Shown piece after piece: positions 17,882 through 26,472 of a stretch of 64,000 bases of DNA. The DNA is from Jidongwangia harbinensis. GTDB taxonomy: Bacteria > Actinomycetota > Actinomycetes > Mycobacteriales > Micromonosporaceae. The number at the start of each line of letters is the position of its first letter. The stretch's first letter is position 1. The stretch spans positions 39,330-103,329 of the forward strand of contig NZ_JAIWNC010000034.1 of the NCBI RefSeq assembly GCF_020216025.1, given 5' to 3'. The notes below the pieces were generated by a model. The model searched no databases and was not told where the DNA came from. It worked only from the letters and a program-made list of their open reading frames with translations. A program made the position numbers and the translations under genes.

Positions 17882-19246
17882 CTAGATCGGTGATGCGGTG
17901 GTCGCGAGCGCGGTGAGCTTGTCGCGTATCTGGGCCAGAGCGGCCGCGGGCGACTGTTGTCCGCCCAGCACGGTGGAGACGCCGGAGCCGGTGACGGTCT
18001 CGAAGTTGGAGCCGGATCCGCTGTACCAGCCCTCCGGGTCGTACGCCGCACCCTCGGCCGCCGCCGCGTAGTTCGACTGCGGGGTCATCGCCCGGTACTC
18101 GGCGCTCTCCAGGAACGGCCGCCAGGACGGCACGTGCCCGCCCTCGGTCCAGACCCTGCTCTGGTCCAGCATGGAACGGACGAACAGCAGCGAGCGGTCC
18201 AGCCGGGCCGGGTCGTCGTCGGGCTGCCGGGGCAGCACCAGGGTGTGCGAGTCGGCCTGCACGGCGTACCGTTCGCCGCCGAACAGGTTCGGGAACAGCG
18301 TCATCGAGAACGGCAGCCCGACGGTCTGGAACGTGGAGATCTCCCACTCGCCCTGGAAGTAGAAGCCGGCCTTCTGCTCCGCGAACAGCGCGATCGAGCC
18401 CTGGTAGTCGACGCCGGCCGGGAACAGCCCGCCGGCGGTCAGGCTCTGCAGGAACGTCAGCACCCGGGTGGCCTTGGCGTCGTCCAGCACCACCCGCCGC
18501 CCCTCGTCGGCGAGCATCTGCCCGCCGAGCTGGCTGTAGAGCGACTGGAAGATGCGCCACGGCGTCGACGGTTCACTGTTGATCGCCACCACGCCGCCGA
18601 ACGCGCCGGTGACCTTCCTGGCGCGGGCCATGGCGTCGGTGAACTTCTCCGGACTGTCCAGCGGGGTCAGCGCGCCACCGGAGTCGAGCAGGCCGGCCTT
18701 CTCGCAGACCTCGGTGTTGTAGAACATGACGAACGGGTGGGTGTCCAGCGGGATGGCGTACGCCTTGCCGTCGACCAGGCCCGCCTCCCAGGTGGCCGGG
18801 GTGAACTTGTCCGGCGTGATCCCGTGCCGGGCCAGGTCCTCCGGCCGCAGTTCCTGCAGCAGGCCGGAGCGGACCATCGACTTCATCCGGGTCAGGTGCG
18901 CGACCGCCACCTCGGGCGGCTTGTCGCCCACCGTCGCCAGCGACAGCTTGGTGTAGTACGGATTGCCCCAGGCCAGTGTGACCGCGCTGAGGTCGACGCC
19001 GGGGTTGGCGGTGCGGAAGCCCTCGAGCATCTGTGCCATCCGGACGCCGTCGCCGCCGCCGAACAGGTTCCAGTAGTCGACGGAGTCGGGTTTGTCGGTG
19101 CCGGTGGTGAGCCCGCTGAGCACCGGGGTGGAGCATCCGGCAAGGCCGGCGCCGAGGCCCAGCCCGGCCACCGCAGCGGCGCTCCGCAGCAGGTCACGGC
19201 GGCTGAGCCCGGTCCGGCCGGCGCGTCCGTCGCGTTGGCTGGTCAT
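17882..19246 (-). CDS. Sugar ABC transporter binding lipoprotein with Tat signal
   Basis: A 454-residue extracellular solute-binding protein of family 1. The N-terminus carries a twin-arginine signal (SRRDLLRSAAAVAGLGLG; Arg16-Arg17) ending in a lipobox, LAGCS with Cys38, so it is exported folded and then lipid-anchored. The mature part has the usual binding-protein core (VDYWNLFGGGDGVRMAQML, VAVAHLTRMKSMV, YAIPLDTHPFVMFYNTEVCE). The ATG at 19246 directly precedes the signal; a longer frame upstream lacks this logic. It is first in the operon with two permeases and GH51. The 188 bases to the divergent chemoreceptor gene should hold both promoters; no convincing operator was recognised. Confidence 0.92.
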   Translation of the reverse strand: MTSQRDGRAGRTGLSRRDLLRSAAAVAGLGLGAGLAGCSTPVLSGLTTGTDKPDSVDYWNLFGGGDGVRMAQMLEGFRTANPGVDLSAVTLAWGNPYYTKLSLATVGDKPPEVAVAHLTRMKSMVRSGLLQELRPEDLARHGITPDKFTPATWEAGLVDGKAYAIPLDTHPFVMFYNTEVCEKAGLLDSGGALTPLDSPEKFTDAMARARKVTGAFGGVVAINSEPSTPWRIFQSLYSQLGGQMLADEGRRVVLDDAKATRVLTFLQSLTAGGLFPAGVDYQGSIALFAEQKAGFYFQGEWEISTFQTVGLPFSMTLFPNLFGGERYAVQADSHTLVLPRQPDDDPARLDRSLLFVRSMLDQSRVWTEGGHVPSWRPFLESAEYRAMTPQSNYAAAAEGAAYDPEGWYSGSGSNFETVTGSGVSTVLGGQQSPAAALAQIRDKLTALATTASPI

Positions 19247-19434
19247 GGTCGGAGCCTGCGCCGGGGGCGGAGCCGGGTCCAGAGATCGGCACGTGCCAGA
19301 TCGAGAACGCTCGGACGCGAAACGAGAAGTGGCAGACCGCGGAGTAACCGCCTTCTTTCGCATTTGCGCTCCGGGAACCGCTCTCGGCCGAAATAGTGAC
19401 AAGTGGGGTCAGGATCCAGGAAGGGTGCTTGCGC

Positions 19435-20979
19435 ATGCGCAACGGGCGTATTCCCATCGCGGTGAAGCTCGCGGCGGTGGCTGTGGTCGCCGTACTCGGT
19501 GTGCTGATCCTGGCGTTCGCCCGGATCTCCGACATCCGCCCGGCCGAGATGGAGGCGCGGCAGACCAAGACCCGCCACCTGGTCGAGGTCGCGCACTCGG
19601 TGCTGGCCGGGTACCAGAAGCTCGAGGCGGACGGGGCGATGTCCAAGGACGAGGCCCAGAAGGCGGCCAAGGACGCGGTCAAGGCCATGCGGTACGACAA
19701 GGTCGAGTACTTCTGGATCAACGACCGTGGCCCCACCATGATCATGCACCCGACCAGGCCGGAACTGGACGGCACGGACCTGTCCAAGAACGCCGACCCG
19801 AACGGCAAGCTGCTGTTCGTCGAGATGGTGAACACGGTGAAGGCCAACGGCGCCGGGTACGTCAGCTACCTGTGGCCGAAGCCGAACCACAAGGACCCGG
19901 TGCCGAAGCTGTCGTACGTGTCCGGCTTCGAGCCGTGGGGCTGGATCATCGGCAGCGGCATCTACATCGACGACGTGGACGTGATCGTGGCCGACAAGCG
20001 CGGCGAGGTGCTGGCGCAGACCGGCGTCGTGCTGGCGCTGCTGCTGGCCGGCCTGTGCACGGTCAGCCTGGCGATCTCCCGTCCGGTCCGCCGCCTGACC
20101 CGCACGCTGGACCGGCTCGCGGCCGGCGACCTCGACGTGGCGGTGCCGCCGGCCGGCCGCGACGAGTTGGGCCGAATGGCCGGGTCGGTACGCACGCTGC
20201 AGCAGAACCTGCGCGCCAAGCAGGACCTGGAGCAGCAGAACACGCAGCTGCAGCAGCGGGCCGCCGCGGACCAGCGGGCCGCCGCCACCGAGCTGGGCGC
20301 GCGAGTGGAGACCGTGGTGCGGACCGTGCTGGACCGGATCACCGAGGCGGTGGCCAGCATGCAGTCGGCCGCCGCGGACCTCACCGCCACCACCGGCGAC
20401 CTCAGCGACGCGGTGGACGAGATCTCCGGGCAGGCGGCCGAGTCCACCGGCACCGCGACCCAGGCGGCGGAGGAGGCGAACCAGGTCAGCGACACGGTGA
20501 CCGGCCTGACCACGGCCGCGGAGACGATCGGCGGGGTGATCGAGGTGATCCGTACCGTCGCGGCGCAGACCAACCTGCTCGCGCTGAACGCCACCATCGA
20601 GGCGGCCCGGGCCGGCGAGATGGGCAAGGGTTTCGCGGTGGTGGCGAACGAGGTCAAGGAACTGGCCCAGCAGAGCGCGGCGGCCACCGACCAGATCGCC
20701 GCCGAGGTGGAGGCCATCCAGGCCACCTCGCACGACGCGGCCACCGTGATGGCCCGGATGGCGCAGACCGTACGGTCGCTCGGTTCGGCCACCGGCCACG
20801 TGGCCACCGCGATCGCCGGCGGCGACGGCGCCCGGAACAGCGTCCGGGAGACCGCGCACCGCACCGGCGACGTCGCGGTCCGGATCCAGCAGGCCTCCGA
20901 CCAGCTGACCCGCGAGGCGGACCGGATCAGCACCGAGTTCGCCGCGCTCATCGAGCAGATGGTGGACGCGCGCCGGTGA
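19435..20979 (+). CDS. Methyl-accepting chemotaxis protein with sCache sensor
   Basis: A 514-residue chemoreceptor. There is a helix near residues 8-27 (AVKLAAVAVVAVLGVLILAF), then a periplasmic-type single Cache domain (KVEYFWINDRGPTMIMHP, GYVSYLWPKPNHKDPVPK, SGFEPWGWIIGSGIYIDD). A second helix follows near residue 200, then HAMP (SRPVRRLTRTLDRLAAGDL). A signalling domain carries the hairpin tip QTNLLALNATIEAARAGEMG. The sCache domain of this type usually senses small organic acids. AGGAAGG lies about 10 bases before the ATG at 19435; in-frame TTG at 19429 and GTG at 19396 are alternatives. It is divergent from the sugar-binding-protein operon, but no functional link is proven. Confidence 0.93.
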   Translation: MRNGRIPIAVKLAAVAVVAVLGVLILAFARISDIRPAEMEARQTKTRHLVEVAHSVLAGYQKLEADGAMSKDEAQKAAKDAVKAMRYDKVEYFWINDRGPTMIMHPTRPELDGTDLSKNADPNGKLLFVEMVNTVKANGAGYVSYLWPKPNHKDPVPKLSYVSGFEPWGWIIGSGIYIDDVDVIVADKRGEVLAQTGVVLALLLAGLCTVSLAISRPVRRLTRTLDRLAAGDLDVAVPPAGRDELGRMAGSVRTLQQNLRAKQDLEQQNTQLQQRAAADQRAAATELGARVETVVRTVLDRITEAVASMQSAAADLTATTGDLSDAVDEISGQAAESTGTATQAAEEANQVSDTVTGLTTAAETIGGVIEVIRTVAAQTNLLALNATIEAARAGEMGKGFAVVANEVKELAQQSAAATDQIAAEVEAIQATSHDAATVMARMAQTVRSLGSATGHVATAIAGGDGARNSVRETAHRTGDVAVRIQQASDQLTREADRISTEFAALIEQMVDARR

Positions 20980-21025
20980 CGACGGCTCCCGGCCGGACCG
21001 CGGGTACGTCCGGCGCCCGCCGGGT

Positions 21026-21766
21026 ATGAGCACCGGCATGGAGCAACTGCAGTGGCTCGCCGTGGTACGCCACGGCCAGAGCACCGGCAACGTCATCGCC
21101 CAGGACGCCGAGTCCGGCGGGCTCGAGGCCATCGACATCCCGGAGCGCGACGCGGACGTGCCGCTGTCGGCGACCGGGCGGGACCAGGCCGAGGCGGTGG
21201 GCCGGTGGCTGACCGGCCGGCCGCCGGCCGAGCGCCCGGAGATCGCGGTGGTCTCGCCGTACCTGCGGACCCGGCAGACCGCCGAACTGGCGCTGGCCGG
21301 CACCGGCATCCCGGCCGTGGTGGACGAGCGGCTGCGCGACCGGGAGCTCGGCGTCCTGGACCTGCTGACCGGCCGGGGCGTGGAGGCCCGGCTGCCGGAC
21401 GAGGCGGCCCGGCGCCGGCGGCTCGGCAAGTTCTACTACCGCCCGCCCGGCGGCGAGAACTGGGCGGACGTGCTGCTGCGGCTGCGCGCGCTGCTCCGCG
21501 AGCTGCGCGCGGACCATCCGGACGGCCGGGTGCTGCTGTTCGGGCACGAGGCCACCGTGCTGCTCGTGCGCTACCTCGCCGAGCACCTCAGCGAGGCGGA
21601 ACTGATGGACATCGCGCACCGGACCGCCGTCGCCAACACCTCGATCAGCAGCTGGCGCCGGGCCGGCGACGACCTCAAGCCGGAGTTGTTCAACTCCGTC
21701 GACCACCTGCACCGCGAGGGCACCCCGCCGACGAAACAGGAGGACGTCAATGCCGAGCCGGTCTGA
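21026..21766 (+). CDS. Histidine phosphatase superfamily protein
   Basis: A 246-residue cytosolic enzyme of the phosphoglycerate mutase-like clan. The catalytic RHG motif is VVRHGQSTGN near residue 15. The second conserved arginine and catalytic acid lie in SPYLRTRQTAELAL and ERLRDRELGVLDLL. The second histidine is in LLFGHEATVLLVRYL. KFYYRPPGGENWADVLLRL is typical of fructose-2,6-bisphosphatase-like or general phosphatases. The substrate cannot be assigned. Its 3' end overlaps the next gene by 17 bases, suggesting co-translation. The start could be the ATG at 21026 or 21038; neither has a strong ribosome-binding site. Confidence 0.88.
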   Translation: MSTGMEQLQWLAVVRHGQSTGNVIAQDAESGGLEAIDIPERDADVPLSATGRDQAEAVGRWLTGRPPAERPEIAVVSPYLRTRQTAELALAGTGIPAVVDERLRDRELGVLDLLTGRGVEARLPDEAARRRRLGKFYYRPPGGENWADVLLRLRALLRELRADHPDGRVLLFGHEATVLLVRYLAEHLSEAELMDIAHRTAVANTSISSWRRAGDDLKPELFNSVDHLHREGTPPTKQEDVNAEPV

Positions 21767-22625
21767 CACCCCGCCCGCGGTGATCACCCCGCGGCTGCTG
21801 CGCGAGTGGCCGCTGCCGGATCCGCAGGGCGGCAAGGAGTCCCGCGGCACCGTCCTGGTGATCGGCGGTTCCCGGGTCACCCCCGGCGCCGTCCTGCTGG
21901 CCGGCGTGGCCGCGCTGCGGGCCGGCGCCGGCCGGCTGCAGCTCGCCGTCACCTCGAGCACCGCCACCGCGCTCAGCATCGCCGTGCCGGAGGCCAAGGT
22001 GGTCGGACTCCCGGAGACCGACGCCGGCTCGGTCTCCGGCGAGGTGCCGGACCATCTGCTGGAACTCGCCGCCGAGGCGGACGTGCTGGCGGTCGGGCCC
22101 GGCCTCGACGACGTCGAGCAGACCGCCCGGCTGATGCGCGCGGTCCTCGGCGCCGCCGCCAAGGATGCCGCGGTGGTGCTGGACGCGCACGCGCTGGGCG
22201 CGCTGAGCCGGGACGCCGGCCTGCTCGCCGACCGGGACCTGCGCGCGGTGCTCACCCCGAACCTCACCGAGGCGGAGATCCTGCTGGGCCGCGGTCCTGG
22301 GGAGGACCTCGGCGCGGCGGCGCGCGAACTGGCCGCCCGGCACCGGGCCGTGGTGTCGCTGTACGGCCACATCGCCGCACCCGACGGGCGTCTCTGGCGG
22401 GAGGAGAGCGGCGACGCCGGGCTAGGCACCTCGGGCAGCGGCGACGTCCGCGCCGGCATCGTCGCCGGGCTGCTCGGCCGCGGCGCCGAACCGGCACAGG
22501 CGGCCTGCTGGGGTGCGTTCGCGCACGCGGTCAGCGGCCAGCGGCTGGCACCCCGGTACGGCCGCACCGGGTTCCTGGCCCGGGAACTGGTAGACGAGGT
22601 GGCGTACACGATTGCGACGGTGTGA
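21750..22625 (+). CDS. nnrD: ADP-dependent NAD(P)H-hydrate dehydratase
   Basis: A 291-residue protein consisting of the ribokinase-fold C-terminal domain of the NAD(P)HX repair system, without the epimerase domain. It dehydrates damaged NAD(P)H hydrate back to NAD(P)H. Signatures are GTVLVIGGSRVTPGAVLLAG, LTPNLTEAEILLG and the catalytic segment GTSGSGDVRAGIVAGLLGRG (usually GTGGSGDVLAG, so Ser and Arg substitutions are slightly unusual). LAVGPGLDD is also conserved. The ATG at 21750 has GGAGG seven bases upstream and lies inside the phosphatase gene. The epimerase partner must be encoded elsewhere. Confidence 0.93.
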   Translation: MPSRSDTPPAVITPRLLREWPLPDPQGGKESRGTVLVIGGSRVTPGAVLLAGVAALRAGAGRLQLAVTSSTATALSIAVPEAKVVGLPETDAGSVSGEVPDHLLELAAEADVLAVGPGLDDVEQTARLMRAVLGAAAKDAAVVLDAHALGALSRDAGLLADRDLRAVLTPNLTEAEILLGRGPGEDLGAAARELAARHRAVVSLYGHIAAPDGRLWREESGDAGLGTSGSGDVRAGIVAGLLGRGAEPAQAACWGAFAHAVSGQRLAPRYGRTGFLARELVDEVAYTIATV

Positions 22626-22640
22626 AGCGGGTACCCGCTT
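22625..22640. promoter_or_regulatory. Perfect 16-bp palindrome between nnrD and the CBS gene
   Basis: AAGCGGGTACCCGCTT begins on the last base of the nnrD stop codon and ends 28 bases before the CBS gene ATG. It could be an operator for the CBS gene or a short hairpin; there is no room for a proper loop without losing pairs. No regulator is assigned. Confidence 0.5.
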
Positions 22641-22668
22641 GTCATCACCGAAGGGAAGGGAGGCACCC

Positions 22669-23082
22669 ATGACCACCGCGCGCGAAATCATGACGCCCGA
22701 CGTCACCTGTGTCGGCGAGAAGGAGAGCCTGGCCGACGCCGCGCAGAAGATGGCCGACCTCGGCGTCGGCTCGCTGCCGATCTGCGGTGACGACAACCGG
22801 CTCAAGGGCATGCTCACCGACCGCGACATCGTGGTGAAGGCGCTGGCCAAGGGCCGCAGCGCGACCGACGTGACGGCCGGCGAGCTGGCCGAGGGCAAGC
22901 CGGTGACGATCGGCGCCGACGACGACGCGCAGGAGATCCTGCGCACGATGAGCCAGTACAAGGTACGCCGCCTGCCGGTGATCGACGGCCACCAGCTGGT
23001 CGGCATCGTGGCGGTCGCGGACGTGGCCCGGGCGCTGCCGGACCGTCCGGTCGGCGACCTGATCGACGCGCTCTCGTCCTGA
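22669..23082 (+). CDS. Tandem CBS-domain protein
   Basis: A 137-residue protein made almost only of two CBS domains, roughly residues 7-60 (IMTPDVTCVGEKESLADAAQ, LKGMLTDRDIVVKALAKG) and 75-130 (VTIGADDDAQEILRTMSQYK, VRRLPVIDGHQLVGIVAVAD). Paired CBS domains bind adenine nucleotides or SAM and act as energy or stress sensors. Stand-alone forms are frequent in actinobacteria, often in dormancy or stress regulons. The ATG at 22669 has GGGAGG five bases upstream. It is followed by a hairpin terminator. Its partner protein is not evident. Confidence 0.93.
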   Translation: MTTAREIMTPDVTCVGEKESLADAAQKMADLGVGSLPICGDDNRLKGMLTDRDIVVKALAKGRSATDVTAGELAEGKPVTIGADDDAQEILRTMSQYKVRRLPVIDGHQLVGIVAVADVARALPDRPVGDLIDALSS

Positions 23083-23083
23083 C

Positions 23084-23108
23084 CTGCCCCGGGACCGGTT
23101 CGGGGCAG
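23084..23108 (+). terminator. Hairpin after the CBS gene
   Basis: CTGCCCCG (23084-23091) pairs with CGGGGCAG (23101-23108) around a 9-base loop, directly after the stop codon. It has no U-run. Confidence 0.65.
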
Positions 23109-23142
23109 CGGGCGCACCGGGAGTTCTGCTAAATAGGACTCC

Positions 23143-24780
23143 ATGACTTCTTCTCCCCGCGCGGAGGGTACGGTCGACCGCCGTACCCTCCTGCGTCTGG
23201 CCGGACTATCCACCGGCGCGACCATCGTCGCGGCCGCCGCCGGGACCGGGACGGCCGCGGCCGCCGAGGGGGCCTTCCGGCACGGCGTCGCCTCCGGTGA
23301 CCCGCTGCCCGGCGGCATCCTGCTGTGGACCCGGGTCACGCCCACCGCGGACGCGGTGCCCGGCTCCGGCGCCGGACCGGACGTGACCGTCGACTGGCAG
23401 ATCGCGTCGGACGCCTCGTTCGCGACCGTGGTGCGCTCCGGTGTCGCGGCCACCGGGCCGGCCCGGGACCACACCGTCAAGGTGGACGTCGACGGGCTGG
23501 AACCGGCCACCACGTACTGGTACCGCTTCGGTCTGTCCGGCGTGTGGTCCCCGACCGGGCGGACGATGACCGCGCCGGCCGCCGACGCGCCCGTCACCCG
23601 GCTCCGGCTGGGCGTGGTCAGTTGCGCCAACTGGGAGGCCGGCTACTTCGCGGCGTACCGGCACCTGGCCGAGCGCGGCGACCTCAACCTGGTCGTGCAC
23701 CTCGGTGACTACCTCTACGAGTACGGCACCGGCCAGTTCGCCGCGGCCGAGACGGTGGTGCGCCCGCACCTCCCGGCGCACGAGACGCTGACCCTGGAGG
23801 ACTACCGGATCCGGCACGCGCAGTACAAGACGGACGCGGATCTGCAGGCGCTGCATGCCTCGGTGCCGTGGATCATCACCTGGGACGACCACGAGGTCGC
23901 CAACGACATGTGGTCCGACGGCGCGGAGAACCACACGCCCGGCACCGAGGGGGACTTCGCGGCGCGCAAGGCGGCGGCCCGGCAGGCGTACGCGGAGTGG
24001 ATGCCGGTGCGGCTCGGCGCCGACGGTGCGATCTACCGGCGGCTGCGCTACGGCGACCTGGTCGAACTCTCCATGCTGGACCTGCGCACGTACCGGTCGC
24101 AGCAGGCCACCGGCCCGGCCGTGGACGACCCGGACCGCACCATCGCCGGCGCCGACCAGCTGCAGTGGCTCACCGACGGACTGGTGGAGTCGACCGCCGC
24201 GTGGAAGCTGGTCGGCAACCCGGTGATCATCTCCCGGCTCGACCTGGCCACGCTGCCGGCCTGGCTGCTGGGTCCGCTCGCCGAACTGCTCGGCATCCCG
24301 AGCAACGGCGTCGTGCTCAACCCGGACCAGTGGGACGGCTACAACGCCGACCGGGAACGCCTGGTCGACGCGCTGCGCGCCGCCCGTACCCGGGACGTGG
24401 TGTTCCTCACCGGGGACATCCACACGTCCTGGGCCAACGAGCTGACCACCCGCGACACCGGCCCGTCGAACCCGGCCGCGGCCGAGTTCGTGGTGCCGTC
24501 GGTGACCAGCGACAACATCGACGACTTCCTGAACACCCGGCCGGGCGGCCCGCTCAGCGTGTTCGCCGCCGAGCTGATCCGGGCGACGAACCCGCACGTC
24601 AAGTGGCTGGAGCTGGACGGGCACGGCTTCGGGGTGCTGGATCTGTCCCCGTCCCGCTGCCGGATGGACTGGTACCACCTGGCCGACCGGACCAGCGCGG
24701 GCAGCGGGTCGAGCTGGGTGGCCGGGTGGTCGGTGGGACGCGGCTCGTCGCAGATCCGGCGGGAGTCCGCCCCGGCCTGA
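23143..24780 (+). CDS. phoD: PhoD-type alkaline phosphatase/phosphodiesterase, Tat-secreted
   Basis: A 545-residue secreted metallophosphatase. The N-terminus has a twin-arginine signal (VDRRTLLRLAGLSTGATIVAA) ending near residue 38. A fibronectin-like PhoD N-terminal domain (FRHGVASGDPLPGGILLWTR) is followed by the catalytic core. Metal-binding motifs are GVVSCANWEAG, LVVHLGDYLYEYG, WDDHEVANDMWSDGAENH and LTGDIHTSW. PhoD enzymes use Fe/Ca and release phosphate from mono- and diesters outside the cell. The start ATG has AGGA close upstream, within a small inverted repeat (GGAGT 23120-23124, ACTCC 23138-23142). No Pho box was recognised with confidence. The gene converges on the next one with a 6-base gap. 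Confidence 0.93.
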   Translation: MTSSPRAEGTVDRRTLLRLAGLSTGATIVAAAAGTGTAAAAEGAFRHGVASGDPLPGGILLWTRVTPTADAVPGSGAGPDVTVDWQIASDASFATVVRSGVAATGPARDHTVKVDVDGLEPATTYWYRFGLSGVWSPTGRTMTAPAADAPVTRLRLGVVSCANWEAGYFAAYRHLAERGDLNLVVHLGDYLYEYGTGQFAAAETVVRPHLPAHETLTLEDYRIRHAQYKTDADLQALHASVPWIITWDDHEVANDMWSDGAENHTPGTEGDFAARKAAARQAYAEWMPVRLGADGAIYRRLRYGDLVELSMLDLRTYRSQQATGPAVDDPDRTIAGADQLQWLTDGLVESTAAWKLVGNPVIISRLDLATLPAWLLGPLAELLGIPSNGVVLNPDQWDGYNADRERLVDALRAARTRDVVFLTGDIHTSWANELTTRDTGPSNPAAAEFVVPSVTSDNIDDFLNTRPGGPLSVFAAELIRATNPHVKWLELDGHGFGVLDLSPSRCRMDWYHLADRTSAGSGSSWVAGWSVGRGSSQIRRESAPA

Positions 24781-24786
24781 CGACGG

Positions 24787-25581
24787 TCAGACCAGGTCGA
24801 CCACCTCGCCGCGGCGGATCGCCCGTACCCCCGGCAGTTTGCGCTGCTCGCAGCGTCCCAGATAGGCGCTCAGCGGCGACTTGAAGACTCGGTAGTCGTC
24901 GTAGTGGATGGGCAGGGTGAGGCGCGGCCGGATCAGCTCGGTGAGCGCCGCACCCTGCTTGTCGTCCATGGTCAGCAACAGGCCCAGCAGCCGGGTGCCG
25001 CCCAGGTGGATCAGCATGGTGTCGATCTCGCCGCACCGCTGGGTCACCTCGGACAGGAACGGCCGGTACAACGTGTCGCCGGTGATGTACAGGCGGACCA
25101 CCCGGCGGCCGTCCACCCCCAGTTCCAGCACCGAGCCCATCACGTCCGGCAGCAGCCGGTCGACGAACCCGGGACCGTGCCGCCCCGGCACGGCGGTCAC
25201 CCGCAGCCGCTGGGAGTCCCGCTCCCAGACGTGCGACTCCCAGACGCCGAGGCCGCCCGCACCGCGGAATCCCCTGCGCCGCAGCTTCCGCCCGGCCTGC
25301 GGGGTGGTCAGGATCGGCTGGTCGCGGGGTACCTGCTCGCGGGCCGCCCGGTCGAAGTGGTCGCCGTGCAGGTGGGACAGCAGGATGCCGTCCAGCGGCG
25401 GCAGGTCCGGGTACCCCAGGGCCGGGTCCTTGAGCCGCCGGGTCCAGGCGCCGTACCCGAGGTGGACGCGGGTCCCGGCGTGCCCGAACGCCGGATCGGT
25501 GAGCAGTGTGAAGGCACCCAGCTGCAGCAGCGTGGTCGCATTGCCCACGAACGTCACGGTGGCCCGGGTCGGCGAGGTCAT
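24787..25581 (-). CDS. UlaG/NAPE-PLD-like metallo-beta-lactamase-fold hydrolase
   Basis: A 264-residue cytosolic MBL-fold protein. Metal ligands are visible in ILLSHLHGDHFDRAA and later in YITGDTLY and LTLPIHYDDYRV. The start VTFVGNATTLLQLGAFTLLTDP is typical of the YjjU/UlaG/NAPE-PLD-like branch, which hydrolyses phosphodiesters or lactones. An exact substrate cannot be assigned. It is convergent with phoD and divergent from nothing obvious: the next gene on the same strand (xylanase) ends 81 bases upstream. There is no signal peptide. The ATG at 25581 fits the first strand. Confidence 0.82.
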   Translation of the reverse strand: MTSPTRATVTFVGNATTLLQLGAFTLLTDPAFGHAGTRVHLGYGAWTRRLKDPALGYPDLPPLDGILLSHLHGDHFDRAAREQVPRDQPILTTPQAGRKLRRRGFRGAGGLGVWESHVWERDSQRLRVTAVPGRHGPGFVDRLLPDVMGSVLELGVDGRRVVRLYITGDTLYRPFLSEVTQRCGEIDTMLIHLGGTRLLGLLLTMDDKQGAALTELIRPRLTLPIHYDDYRVFKSPLSAYLGRCEQRKLPGVRAIRRGEVVDLV

Positions 25582-25662
25582 ACGCGGCGACTACCCGCAG
25601 GGGACGATTGTTAACGCTTCTTCCGGTGATCCCGAACCGCCACGGCACGTCGTGTGCCGACG

Positions 25663-26412
25663 TCACGCCTCCCCGGGGCCGGCGCTGACTGCGGCGAGCG
25701 ACGCGGCCGGGCGGCGTTGCGGCTCGGCGGTGGCGCAGTCGACCGTGATGTCGGAGCTGCCGATGCTCCGGTAGCCCTCGGTCGCCATCACCATGAAATC
25801 GTGGGTGCCCGGTTCCATGCCGGCGCGGGCCCACGCGTCGAAGTGGTCTTCGGTGTTGATCGTCCCACCGGTCCGCTTCTCCTGCCGGACACTCCAGTAC
25901 CGCCAGAAGGTGAACGTGACGCTGTGATTGGCCCGCTCGCGGTAGACGTCGTAGGTACCGCCCTCGCTGGTGACGGTGCCCACGAAGGCGGCGTAATCGG
26001 GCCGGAACGTGCCCCAGTTCTCGACAATGTAGTACTCGGTGTACGGGTCGGTCGTCGTTCCGAACACGGCCAGATAGCCATTGCCCTCCGGTTCGAAGGT
26101 GCCGGAGTAACTGAAGGTCCGCGGTCCCCCGGTTTCCCAGCCCTTGCCGCCGATCCAGTTGCCGACGTCGCTCCACCGAGAGCTGTACCCGCCGCGCTTC
26201 AGCGTCATCGAGGCGTCGCCCACGTCCTGCCAGAACCAGTAGAAGCAACCGTCGTGCGTACCCCGCTGGTTGGTCGTGATGGTCGTTTCGCCGTCGGCGC
26301 TCGTCCCGGCGTCGGCGGGCAGCGCGGTCCCGGTGAGTGTCAGCGTCACGGCGCAGGCGGCGCTGAGGGTGGCCCTGACGATTGTGCGCTCAACTCGAAG
26401 ACGTCCGAACAT
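25663..26412 (-). CDS. Secreted endo-1,4-beta-xylanase, GH11
   Basis: A 249-residue protein with a signal peptide (MFGRLRVERTIVRATL to about residue 35, PADAG) and a single GH11 jelly-roll domain. The nucleophile is Glu131 in EYYIVENWG and the acid/base Glu212 in MATEGYRSIGSSDITV. Other signatures are YWFWQDVGDASMTL and GGNWIGGKGWETG-like text (NWIGGKGWETGG). There is no carbohydrate-binding module, only a short Ala/Pro tail. It cleaves internal xylan bonds outside the cell and complements the arabinofuranosidase and GH3 enzyme of this window. The ATG at 26412 with AGGGACGG upstream is preferred over an ATG at 26457, which would add 15 polar residues before the signal. Confidence 0.94.
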   Translation of the reverse strand: MFGRLRVERTIVRATLSAACAVTLTLTGTALPADAGTSADGETTITTNQRGTHDGCFYWFWQDVGDASMTLKRGGYSSRWSDVGNWIGGKGWETGGPRTFSYSGTFEPEGNGYLAVFGTTTDPYTEYYIVENWGTFRPDYAAFVGTVTSEGGTYDVYRERANHSVTFTFWRYWSVRQEKRTGGTINTEDHFDAWARAGMEPGTHDFMVMATEGYRSIGSSDITVDCATAEPQRRPAASLAAVSAGPGEA

Positions 26413-26472
26413 GGGAACCGTCCCTAGGTCTCTCGGAGCTCGGCCTGGGAAAAGCATCGATGAACAACGATA

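Noticed and set aside
19372..19386. CGGGAACCGCTCTCG as a LacI operator for the sugar-transporter operon
   Set aside because: Only about five of seven pairs match and the centre is asymmetric, so it is not distinguishable from chance in GC-rich DNA.
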